64,000 nt of DNA from Paenibacillus_V sp046244365 (GTDB lineage Bacteria > Bacillota > Bacilli > Paenibacillales > NBRC-103111): the NCBI RefSeq assembly GCF_046244365.1, contig NZ_CP176395.1, positions 7,812,001 to 7,876,000 on the forward strand, written 5' to 3'. This document shows positions 16,448 to 23,914 of this stretch, in pieces. The position numbers and the translations under genes are program-made. The notes beneath the pieces are model-generated. The model was not told the DNA's origin. It worked only from the letters and a program-made list of their open reading frames with translations, and ran no database searches. The first letter of the stretch is position 1, and each line of letters starts with the position of its first letter.

Positions 16448-17497
16448 TCAAATTACCGGGAGCACCCTAACCTCCAGCTCCAACTCATAAGTAACGGCTT
16501 CCCCCGGCTCGAGTGTGACAAGCCTGCCTGCAGCCCGCTCCGCCGCTCTTCCGAACGTCAGGCAATTCGCCGGCTCGATGCCGAGCACATGCATGCCGGC
16601 TCCGGGCATGTGCCACTGCACGAGCTGCGGCAGATTGGCCGTATGCCAGCTAAGACGGGCTTCGAGAGGCAGCGAAGCCGATCCGTTCGCCAGCGGAAAG
16701 CGGGGATTGCGGATCGCCGCCGTTACCCGGCTGCCCCGAACAACGCGGTGAAACAGCACCGCCTCGGGCGCAGCCGGATCCGGCGCCTGCCACGTCCCGT
16801 ACGATTCGGCTCGCGCATCCGCATCGCGCATCGTATATCCGTCCGAGGGCAGTTCGATAGTCGTTTCTTCCGCAAGCAGCGGGTAACCGAAATTGAAATG
16901 ATACATCATCATATGAGGGGCTGCCGTAAAGCCGGCGTTTTCGACGACGTCCCGGATGCGGATGCGATTGTCCCCAAGCTTGCTGGAAATTTCACGCGTC
17001 AGCCGCAGATGGCTGCCGGCGGTCGACGCTTCCTCCACCGTGCCGGTCACGCGCATTTCATACTCGTCGCCGGCCCACTCGCCTCTGGCGCTAACCTGCT
17101 TTGCCGGCGAATGGTGAGCCCGTCCGTGTAAACCGAGCTTCTCCCCGCCCTCTTCGCTAGGCGCCCCTGCTTGCGTCAGCCCGCACGTCATGAGCAGTCC
17201 GCCCGAGGCCGTACGCAGCCATTCGGCCCCGCGATCGTCGTAATAGGCCGGATGAACGTCCCCGTTCGCCGCCTGCCAGCTGATCGGAACCCCCGCAAAC
17301 TCCGCGAGGGAAATATCCAGCCCCTTCATCGGATTCACGTAGTAGGACAGACCCGCGCCGGTACGTACGTGAATCAGCTCGACATCCGCCTCCATTCCTT
17401 CCAGCCGCTTTAGCCTCTGCAAGTCCCCGATTTGCTCCAGCCGCCCTACCCGCGCTTCAAGCTCGCGCCGTGTCCACTGCCTGCCGAATAACTCCAT
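16448..17497 (-). CDS. Aldose 1-epimerase-like protein (DUF4432 family)
   Basis: The 349-aa protein fits the DUF4432 group of galactose-mutarotase-like enzymes. The N-terminus has N-P-M-K-G-L-D-I-S, the middle has G-G-L-L-M-T-C-G-L-T and G-L-H-G-R-A-H-H, and later come M-M-M-Y-H-F-N-F-G-Y-P and L-G-I-E-P-A-N-C. These include the conserved histidines expected of the mutarotase fold. It probably interconverts anomers of an unidentified sugar released by nearby hydrolases. AAGGAGG precedes ATG 17497. It is the second of two minus-strand sugar genes after the GH88 gene, separated from it by a terminator. Confidence 0.87.
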   Translation of the reverse strand: MELFGRQWTRRELEARVGRLEQIGDLQRLKRLEGMEADVELIHVRTGAGLSYYVNPMKGLDISLAEFAGVPISWQAANGDVHPAYYDDRGAEWLRTASGGLLMTCGLTQAGAPSEEGGEKLGLHGRAHHSPAKQVSARGEWAGDEYEMRVTGTVEEASTAGSHLRLTREISSKLGDNRIRIRDVVENAGFTAAPHMMMYHFNFGYPLLAEETTIELPSDGYTMRDADARAESYGTWQAPDPAAPEAVLFHRVVRGSRVTAAIRNPRFPLANGSASLPLEARLSWHTANLPQLVQWHMPGAGMHVLGIEPANCLTFGRAAERAAGRLVTLEPGEAVTYELELEVRVLPVI

Positions 17498-17651
17498 GCC
17501 GTTAACCTCCTTAACGATCTATTGTCCCGATCCGTTCCGCAGCCGCCTTCTTCCTTCAAGCCCCATAGTAGGCCACCCGTCCAAAGATTGTCAATTGTCG
17601 TAGCAAGGAGCATCGACAAGAAAATCCTTACCTATCTTATCGAGGACCGCC

Positions 17652-17706
17652 AAAAAGACGATCTTCCGGCAGCGCATGCCCGCGCTCCGGCGATCGTCTT
17701 TTTCGG
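17652..17706 (-). terminator. Bidirectional terminator between GH88 and DUF4432 genes
   Basis: AAAAAGACGATC...CCGG...GCGC pairs with GCGC...CCGG...GATCGTCTTTTT, giving a long imperfect hairpin with T runs both ways. It follows the GH88 stop on the minus strand. Confidence 0.85.
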
Positions 17707-17718
17707 TAGTCGACGTCT

Positions 17719-18900
17719 TTAGAAAACCGTCCGGCTCCAGCCTTTCAGTTTGGCGAAAGCTTCGACGTAATAGTAGTCGCCGTAAATGAGGCCGACATTG
17801 ACGTTCTGGCCCGCCGGCTTATTGCCGGTGCCCTCGCGCAGCAGCTCCTGCCCGCCCGCTTCGCCAAGCGAAGCGTAGTTCGCCGTGAGCGAGGCGAGTA
17901 TGCGCAGCGCGGCGTTGCGATAGAAGGCCGCCTCCGTGCCGGGTACCAGCTTCGCCATCTCCAGCAGCCCGGAAGCCGCGCAGGATGCCGCCGACGTATC
18001 GCGCGGTTCGCTCGCCGCATCACCGCCCGTGCGGAAATCCCACAGCGGCACATGGTCCGGCTCGAGAGAGGCAAGGAAATAATGCGCGACGCGCTTGGCG
18101 GCATTCAAATACCGCGGCTCTCCCGTATACCGGTACGTGTTCGCCATGCCGTTCAGCGCCCAAGCTTGACCGCGGCTCCAGCCGGAATCCGGCCCGAAGC
18201 CTTGACCGCCGAGCGCCTCCAGAAACTCGCCGGTCTCCGCATCGAAGCTGACGATATGCCGCACCGAGCCGTCCTCGCGGATAAAATGCTCCAGCACCGT
18301 ATCCGCGTGGGCGCAAGCGATATGCCGGAAACGAGGATCGGCGATTTCCGCCGCAGCCCAGAACAGCAGCGACAAATTCATGCTGGAGTCGATGATCGCC
18401 CAGCCGGTTTTGTCCTGATTCCAAGCGCGCAGGAACCGGCCCGCGATATTAAACCGGCCCGCCAGGAAGCTCGCGGCCTGCAAGCCCCTTCGTCTCCCGT
18501 CGGCATCGCCGGTAATCATATATTTCAGAACGGCCGTCGGCAAAAACTGAAAGCCGACGTCATGATGCAAATTCGACTCCCGCACCATGCACTGCTCGAT
18601 ACGCGCATCCCATTCCCAGGCCTGCCGGCGGAACGCCTCGTCGCCGGTCATGTCGTGCATGATCCAGAGCATGCCCGGCCAAAAGCCCGACGTCCACCAA
18701 TCGACCCGCATGTCATCGTAAACGCCGTCCTTGGCGACATGCGGCGATTTATCGCCGATCTGCCCGGCCATTCGCCGCACTTTCCGCTCGATTGCCGCCC
18801 AGTGTTCATCCAAACGGGCCAGAAACTCCGTTTCTATGATTCCGGATGCGCTATTCGCATTGCACACGTTTGCATTAGTAGAGTTCGGTTGATTGCTCAC
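17719..18900 (-). CDS. Glycoside hydrolase family 88 (unsaturated glucuronyl hydrolase)
   Basis: The 393-aa protein is an alpha/alpha-barrel GH88 enzyme. Family-type motifs are V-D-W-W-T-S-G-F-W-P-G near 68-78, H-H-D-V-G-F, D-S-S-M-N-L, W-S-R-G-Q-A-W-A-L-N-G and D-T-S-A-A. GH88 enzymes hydrate the double bond of unsaturated uronosyl residues left by polysaccharide lyases and so free the next sugar. There is no signal peptide, so it acts on imported oligosaccharides. The start is GTG 18900 with AGGAGG upstream. No lyase gene lies in the window. Confidence 0.92.
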   Translation of the reverse strand: MSNQPNSTNANVCNANSASGIIETEFLARLDEHWAAIERKVRRMAGQIGDKSPHVAKDGVYDDMRVDWWTSGFWPGMLWIMHDMTGDEAFRRQAWEWDARIEQCMVRESNLHHDVGFQFLPTAVLKYMITGDADGRRRGLQAASFLAGRFNIAGRFLRAWNQDKTGWAIIDSSMNLSLLFWAAAEIADPRFRHIACAHADTVLEHFIREDGSVRHIVSFDAETGEFLEALGGQGFGPDSGWSRGQAWALNGMANTYRYTGEPRYLNAAKRVAHYFLASLEPDHVPLWDFRTGGDAASEPRDTSAASCAASGLLEMAKLVPGTEAAFYRNAALRILASLTANYASLGEAGGQELLREGTGNKPAGQNVNVGLIYGDYYYVEAFAKLKGWSRTVF

Positions 18901-18998
18901 TCGTCCTTGCCTCCTTTTTTGTCTACGTTACCTCCCCGCCCGCTTGTTCGTCAATAGCCAAAAATAAGATGCGCCTGTCATAACTTACGATAAGACGG

Positions 18999-19030
18999 CA
19001 AAAAAACCTTGGCTTCAAACAAGCCAAGGG
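18999..19030 (-). terminator. Terminator of the bcp gene
   Basis: On the minus strand CCTTGGCTT and AAGCCAAGG form a 9-bp hairpin followed by TTTTTTT. Confidence 0.88.
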
Positions 19031-19169
19031 TGGAGAGCGTTTTACGCTTATAGTGGGGAAAATCGGAATCGGGTCCGCCAGCTTGTGCAGATTCAACCAA
19101 CAGAGAATATACCCTTTCGAACTGCCAATGCGTATGGACAAGCATCGTCCGGTTTCTCCGAAACGGCGC

Positions 19170-19700
19170 CTACGCTTGCTCCGTTTTGCCGAGCGCCTTC
19201 ACCGCTTCGAGCACCTGGTTCACGTGGTCTTTGATTTTTACTTTGCGCCACTCCCGTACCAGCTTGCCTTCGGCGTCAATCAGGAACGTCGACCGCTCGA
19301 CGCCCATGTATTCGCGGCCGTACAGCTTTTTGAGCGTCCAGACGCCGTACAGCTTGCAAGCTTCCAGCTCCGTGTCGGCCAGCAGCGGGAACGGCAGCTC
19401 GTATTTCTCGATAAATTTGCCGTGCCGCTTCAGATCGTCCGGGCTGATGCCGAGCACGACCGCGCCCGCCCTCTTCAGCTTGCCGTTATAGTCGCGGAAA
19501 TCGCAGGACTCCTGCGTACAGGTCGGCGTCATATCCTGCGGGTAAAAGTAAATCACCACTTTTTTGCCGCGCAGCTTGCTCAGTTTTATTTTTTTCCCGG
19601 TGGAAGCCGGAAGCTCGAAATCCGGAGCCGGCTCTCCGAGCGCCGGCAGCTTGCGTTCATCGGCTTCGGGCGTTTCGGCCGGGGTTGTCGTCTCGCTCAT
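19170..19700 (-). CDS. bcp: Thioredoxin-dependent thiol peroxidase (Bcp/PrxQ peroxiredoxin)
   Basis: The protein of 176 aa is a PrxQ-type atypical 2-Cys peroxiredoxin. The motif T-P-T-C-T-Q-E-S-C gives the peroxidatic Cys61 and resolving Cys66 five residues later. It reduces hydroperoxides using thioredoxin in the cytoplasm. An N-terminal tail of about 20 acidic residues precedes the usual domain start (P-A-L-G-E-P-A-P-D-F). The start could be ATG 19700 or TTG 19703; I chose ATG. A terminator ends the single-gene unit. Confidence 0.94.
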   Translation of the reverse strand: MSETTTPAETPEADERKLPALGEPAPDFELPASTGKKIKLSKLRGKKVVIYFYPQDMTPTCTQESCDFRDYNGKLKRAGAVVLGISPDDLKRHGKFIEKYELPFPLLADTELEACKLYGVWTLKKLYGREYMGVERSTFLIDAEGKLVREWRKVKIKDHVNQVLEAVKALGKTEQA

Positions 19701-19946
19701 CAAGCAGTCATCCTCTCCAATCCTTCATCCCCCTATTATACCGTAACCGGCACGCCCGGCAAAAAAAAGCGGACACGATCGTCAACCATATAACCGATAA
19801 AAGAAGACGCTCGTTCGGGAGGAACTCGAGAACCCGTTCGGGAATGTTGCCGGGAAAGCAAAGAAACCGTTGAACGCGCCGCAGGGTTTCGTCTACAATC
19901 GAACTAGCAATCCGCTTATGAATTCAGGAGAAGGAAGGTGCCGCTT

Positions 19947-20339
19947 ATGGCTAGAACCCGATTGGAGCATGTCGGCGTCATGGTGCAAAGTCTGGAGACG
20001 TCGATCCGGTTTTATGAAGAAATCGTCGGGCTGACGCACAAGGAAACGGTGCCGCATTCGAACGGCGTCATCCGTCTTGCTTTCCTCGGCTTCGCCGAGC
20101 AGGGCGAAACGGAGCTGGAGCTGATCGAAGGGTATAACCCGAGCTTGCCGCAGGAGGGCAAGGTGCATCATCTCGCATTCCGCGTCGATGACGTCGAGGA
20201 AGAGTTCGCCCGTATCCGAACGCTGGACGTGAAGCTCATCGATCAAGAAATCACGACGCTGCCGAACGGCTCCCGTTACTTTTTCTTCCACGGCCCGGAC
20301 GGGGAATGGATCGAATTTTTTCAATCGACGCGCGCTTAA
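19947..20339 (+). CDS. VOC-family (glyoxalase/bleomycin-resistance fold) protein
   Basis: The protein of 130 aa is one full VOC domain with two beta-alpha-beta-beta-beta modules. It starts L-E-H-V-G-V-M-V and later has V-H-H-L-A-F-R-V-D-D and G-P-D-G-E-W-I-E-F. The pattern of His and Glu matches glyoxalase I or methylmalonyl-CoA epimerase-type metal ligands, so a lactoylglutathione-lyase-like or epimerase role is possible. Bacilli lack glutathione, so a bacillithiol or other substrate would be expected. I chose ATG 19947 with AAGGAAGG upstream. A terminator follows. Confidence 0.88.
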   Translation: MARTRLEHVGVMVQSLETSIRFYEEIVGLTHKETVPHSNGVIRLAFLGFAEQGETELELIEGYNPSLPQEGKVHHLAFRVDDVEEEFARIRTLDVKLIDQEITTLPNGSRYFFFHGPDGEWIEFFQSTRA

Positions 20340-20359
20340 TAAGAAGGCAGCGCCGCCAC

Positions 20360-20398
20360 AAAAGGCTCGACCGGTCATGACCGGCGGGCCTTTTTTGC
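20360..20398 (+). terminator. Terminator of the VOC gene
   Basis: AAAGGC and CCGGTC pair with GACCGG and GGCCTTT, followed by TTTTTT. Confidence 0.82.
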
Positions 20399-20591
20399 CG
20401 TTGCCCGCCGATTGAGCCCGGCTGTGCCGGAATTTTTACGTTTAGCAAAAGATTCCCCGCTCTGCGGCGGCATTAGCGGGTAGTATGAAAGCAGGGGAGC
20501 ATGTTTCCCGGTTAAACCGGATCCCTGGTGGCGGCATTAACCGAATAACGCGGGAATTTGGCCGAATAACATAAAAAAAGGAGCAACTGCC

Positions 20592-21907
20592 ATGGAAAAA
20601 TGGAAAGACGCGCTTTCCTATGTAAACGATTATGCAGATGCCGGCTATTTGCACGGCTCGTTTTTGCTTGCTTATCAAGGCGCCGTGCTGCTTCAGAAAG
20701 GTTACGGGTTTGCCAGCCGGGAGCACGGCATACCGAATACGGCGGACACGCGCTTTCGGATCGGCTCGTTATCCAAAGGCTTTACGGCGGCAGCCGTCCT
20801 AAAGCTTGTCGAGGCCGGGCAGCTCCGGCTGGATGACAAGCTGGATACGTTCATTCCCGATTATCCCGAAGGAGAGCGCATCACAATCCATCATCTCCTC
20901 ACGCACAGCTCGGGCATGGCCAATTACACCGCGTCCCCCGATTTTTTCGGCACGTGATGCGTCTGCCGCATACCGTGGAGAGCTTGATCGACACATTCAA
21001 GAACGAACCGCTGCGCTTCGAGCCCGGAGCCCGTCAGGCCTACACCAATTCGGAGTACGTTTTGCTGGCGCGGATCATCGGGTTCGTCACGGGGATCCCT
21101 TACGAGCGCTATATCCAAGAGCAGCTGCTGGATAAAATCGGGCTGTCCGATACGGGCTTCGACGACGGCCTACAGCCGATCCGGCGTGCTCAGGGCTACC
21201 ATCTGGACAAACGATTCGTCCATGCCCCCCATGTCGATATGTCGGTCGCCTACGGCGGATGGAGCATGTATTCGACTGTCGGCGATTTGTACCGCTGGGA
21301 CCGCGCGCTTAAGGAGAACGGCCGTCTGCTTGGGCAGCATGCTCTCGAGAGCATGTTCACTCCCTATTTTCCGCGCTACGGCGGGTACGGCTGGGATGTT
21401 TCGGATATCTCCATCGGCGGCCAAACGCGCAGAAGGATCGCGCATTTCGGCGACATTGCCGGCTTCGTCAATTATTTTTGCCGTTTTGATGCGGAGGATC
21501 TGACGATCATCGCATTAAGCAATACGGACATGATGCCCGTGGAAGCGTTCTGTACGGATATTGCGAAAATCCTCTTCGGCGAAGAAGCGCCTCCCGTTCA
21601 CCGGCCTCAGCCGTCTAAAGCGGCGGTACGGGCGGAGTCGTATGCGGGGACCTACGAAATTGAAAAAGGCTCGTCCATCCTCATCAAAGAGGAGAACGGC
21701 CTTCTCTATGTATCGCCGGACAAATACGACAACTGGTTCACGTATCCGCTGCGTCTGCACTCGGATCGTATACGCAATCAGCCGGCCTTCGTTGCCGGGC
21801 ATGTGAACGATAAAGTCGTTTTTGACGTCGGAGACGACGGCATGGCGGACAAGCTAACCTACTACGATGCAAGCGGCGGCGTGTTTGAAGCGTATAGGAA
21901 GGTATAG
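20592..21907 (+). pseudogene. Serine hydrolase (class C beta-lactamase / PBP4*-like), interrupted by a -1 frameshift
   Basis: Two frames together make one class-C-like serine hydrolase of about 437 aa. The first part (from ATG 20592) carries the S-x-x-K motif at Ser59-Lys62 and the conserved H-L-L-T-H-S-S-G. The second part has Y-T-N and a H-F-G triad. They meet at about 20942-20957, where the first frame stops at TGA 20955 and the second is open across the overlap. A -1 shift restores the normal order. The site has T-TTT-TTC in frame just before the stop, a canonical slippery heptamer. This may be a real broken gene, a read error, or recoding. The protein has no signal peptide. Confidence 0.8.
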
Positions 21908-21952
21908 GACGCTGCGTTCGTCGCTCGCGATCATTTCCTGAATACCCTTGCC

Positions 21953-22606
21953 TCAATTGCCGTGTAAAAAATCGTCTGCGCCCACCGCCAGCGGCATGAT
22001 GGAACGGCCAAGCTTCTCCTCCAGCCAGCGCCATGCCGCCGCATCATGGTTCGCGGCGTCCAGCAGCGGTACGAAACCGAAGTCGAGGTACATCCCGATC
22101 GCCTTCCAGCTTGGCGTCTGCGTCGTCAGCATGGCCTTCCGGTGTCTCAAGGCAAGCAGCTCGAGCGCGGCGGCAACGAGCGGCTTCGCCAGCTTGCGCC
22201 CCTGCTCCTCCGGCACGATGCCCACCCAGTGCAGGCGGCCGAAGCTTTCGCCCGCGAACGACTTATACCAGGCAGTCGTCGTGCCGACCGGCGTCCCTTC
22301 GGCGTTCTCCAGAAACAAGCAGCGCTCCTGCATATCTCGGGAATAAGCGCCGAATTCGCCGCCAAAATGCTGCAGCGCGGCCCGCTCTTCGGCGAACTCG
22401 CCAGCGGCTGTCTCGATGCGCGCCCAGTGCGTTTCGTCGCCCGGCTGAAACAACCGGAGCCGGTAGCCTTCCGGCAGCGAATATACGCGAGCTGGAGCAG
22501 CGGCTCCATCAGCAAGGTTGGCTGCAGAATCCGGGGGGATCAACCCTCCGCTTGCCTGCCGCAAATCCGAAAGGCTTGCCCGCCCCATTTGTACACCCTC
22601 ATTCAT
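21953..22606 (-). CDS. GNAT-family N-acetyltransferase
   Basis: The protein of about 217 aa has a GNAT domain in its C-terminal two thirds, with the acetyl-CoA loop V-G-I-V-P-E-E-Q-G-R-K-L-A-K. The first 60 residues are low in order and not part of the domain. I chose ATG 22606, which has GGGAGG nine bases upstream. Longer readings to 22675 run into the 59-bp repeat. Substrate is unknown. It follows the AraC gene on the same strand with a short spacer made mostly of a repeat copy. Confidence 0.82.
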   Translation of the reverse strand: MNEGVQMGRASLSDLRQASGGLIPPDSAANLADGAAAPARVYSLPEGYRLRLFQPGDETHWARIETAAGEFAEERAALQHFGGEFGAYSRDMQERCLFLENAEGTPVGTTTAWYKSFAGESFGRLHWVGIVPEEQGRKLAKPLVAAALELLALRHRKAMLTTQTPSWKAIGMYLDFGFVPLLDAANHDAAAWRWLEEKLGRSIMPLAVGADDFLHGN

Positions 22607-22641
22607 TATCATACGCCTCCCTTTGTATGGTCCTCGGCGGA

Positions 22642-22778
22642 CTGCCGCAAATCGGCAAGTCTCGCTTGGACACAACGTATACCATCAACATACGCCGCCC
22701 CTCTATCTAGCGCAATGAGCTGCCGCAAATCGGCAAGTCTCGCTTGGACACAACGTATACCATCAACATACGCCGCCC
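22642..22778. repeat. Exact 59-bp direct repeat, two copies 78 bp apart
   Basis: Positions 22642-22700 and 22720-22778 are identical over 59 bases, with 19 bases between. The second copy covers the last codons and stop of the AraC gene (ends 22763); the first lies just after it. A tandem duplication of the 3' end of the AraC gene is the simplest reading. Confidence 0.9.
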
Positions 22779-23722
22779 TTTGCATCAAGCGCAGCGTTCT
22801 GCCGCTTCCGCGCCGCTCCGCGAAATTCCCGCGGCGTCATGCCCGTCTTGCTCTTGAACAGCCGGTTAAAAAATTTAATATCCTGATAGCCCACCCGCTG
22901 TGCGATCGAAGCGACCTTGTCCGTTGTCGTCAGCAGCAGCTCGCAGCTCGCCTCCACGCGCATTTTATGCACGTAGTCCGTGTAGCCCATCCCCGTCCGC
23001 TCCGCGAATCGGCGGCGGAAATGGCGTTCGCTTAGGCCGGCGTGCGCGGCCAGCTGCGTCACGGAGAACGTTTCCTCCAGCTTCGCTCGCATCAGCGCAA
23101 TCGCCCGGTCCAGCGGATCGGTTGCCGCCTCAACCGGCTGCGCCGAAGCGCCGTCGGTAAGCGCTGCCGGACCCGACGAAGAAGCCGTAAGCCAAAAGCG
23201 GCGTATATGGACAAGCAGCCGCACCGTCTCCGCTTGAAGAATCGGATAGAAATCCGCCTGCTTGCGCGTATATTCCTCCTGCAGCGAATCGAACAGACGC
23301 TGAAACACCCCGTCCCTGTCCTTGATATGCAGCCAAGGCTGCTCCGGGTAGGCGGAAGTCAGCATTCTCGACAGATCCTTTCCCAGAGGGAACGCCTCCT
23401 CAAGCTGCCGGACGAAGGACTCGCCCAGCAGACAATTGTATACGATCAATCGGTTGCGGTCCTTTTGCGGCGAGACGGGACGAAATACATGTGAGGCGCC
23501 GACGGGCAAATAGAACAAATCGCCTTTGACGACGGGAATCGTCCGGCCTTCGATATATTGAAAGCCGTTTCCTTCGCTGACGTAGTTGATTTCCACAAAC
23601 GCATGGTTATGCTGCTCCAGTGCGAACGACTCCTGTACCCGATTGACGAAAATCGGAAGCTCCGGCGTTAAGTAGTTGCTTCCGTCATCGGTTTTGACGA
23701 TTCGTTTTGCATTCAACCGCAC
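22763..23722 (-). CDS. AraC-family transcriptional regulator (divergent to rhamnosidase)
   Basis: The 319-aa protein has an N-terminal cupin-like sensor (E-Q-H-N-H-A-F-V-E-I-N-Y, then L-P-V-G-A-S-H-V-F) and a C-terminal double helix-turn-helix (S-V-T-Q-L-A-A-H-A-G-L-S-E-R-H-F, then V-G-Y-Q-D-I-K-F-F-N-R-L-F-K). It is divergent to the GH78 gene, with 22-bp-spaced direct repeats in between, so it most likely activates that gene in response to a rhamnose-containing sugar. The 3' end is part of the 59-bp duplication. ATG 23722 is near GAGGGGG. Confidence 0.93.
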   Translation of the reverse strand: MRLNAKRIVKTDDGSNYLTPELPIFVNRVQESFALEQHNHAFVEINYVSEGNGFQYIEGRTIPVVKGDLFYLPVGASHVFRPVSPQKDRNRLIVYNCLLGESFVRQLEEAFPLGKDLSRMLTSAYPEQPWLHIKDRDGVFQRLFDSLQEEYTRKQADFYPILQAETVRLLVHIRRFWLTASSSGPAALTDGASAQPVEAATDPLDRAIALMRAKLEETFSVTQLAAHAGLSERHFRRRFAERTGMGYTDYVHKMRVEASCELLLTTTDKVASIAQRVGYQDIKFFNRLFKSKTGMTPREFRGAARKRQNAALDAKGGVC

Positions 23723-23777
23723 CGTCCCCCTCTCTATTGTTATTCGCCATGCCGTATAGGAAGCACAAGAACAAAGT

Positions 23778-23812
23778 CCGAATCACCCCTATTTTATAAC
23801 CGGATCACCCCT
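23778..23812. promoter_or_regulatory. Direct repeats 22 bp apart, probable AraC-type operator
   Basis: CCGAATCACCCCT (23778-23790) and CCGGATCACCCCT (23800-23812) share 12 of 13 bases with start-to-start spacing of 22 bp, two helical turns. An inverted partial copy (ATCGGACT) lies near 23826. They sit in the AraC/rhamnosidase divergent spacer. AraC regulators bind such direct repeats. Confidence 0.68.
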
Positions 23813-23914
23813 AAAAACAACCATGAATCGGACTTACAATAGACCTGATTCCACCTACAGGCGGCCGGTGTTACCGGATGTGCCTGATTCAATCGATCGG
23901 GAGGCTCGGCTAAA

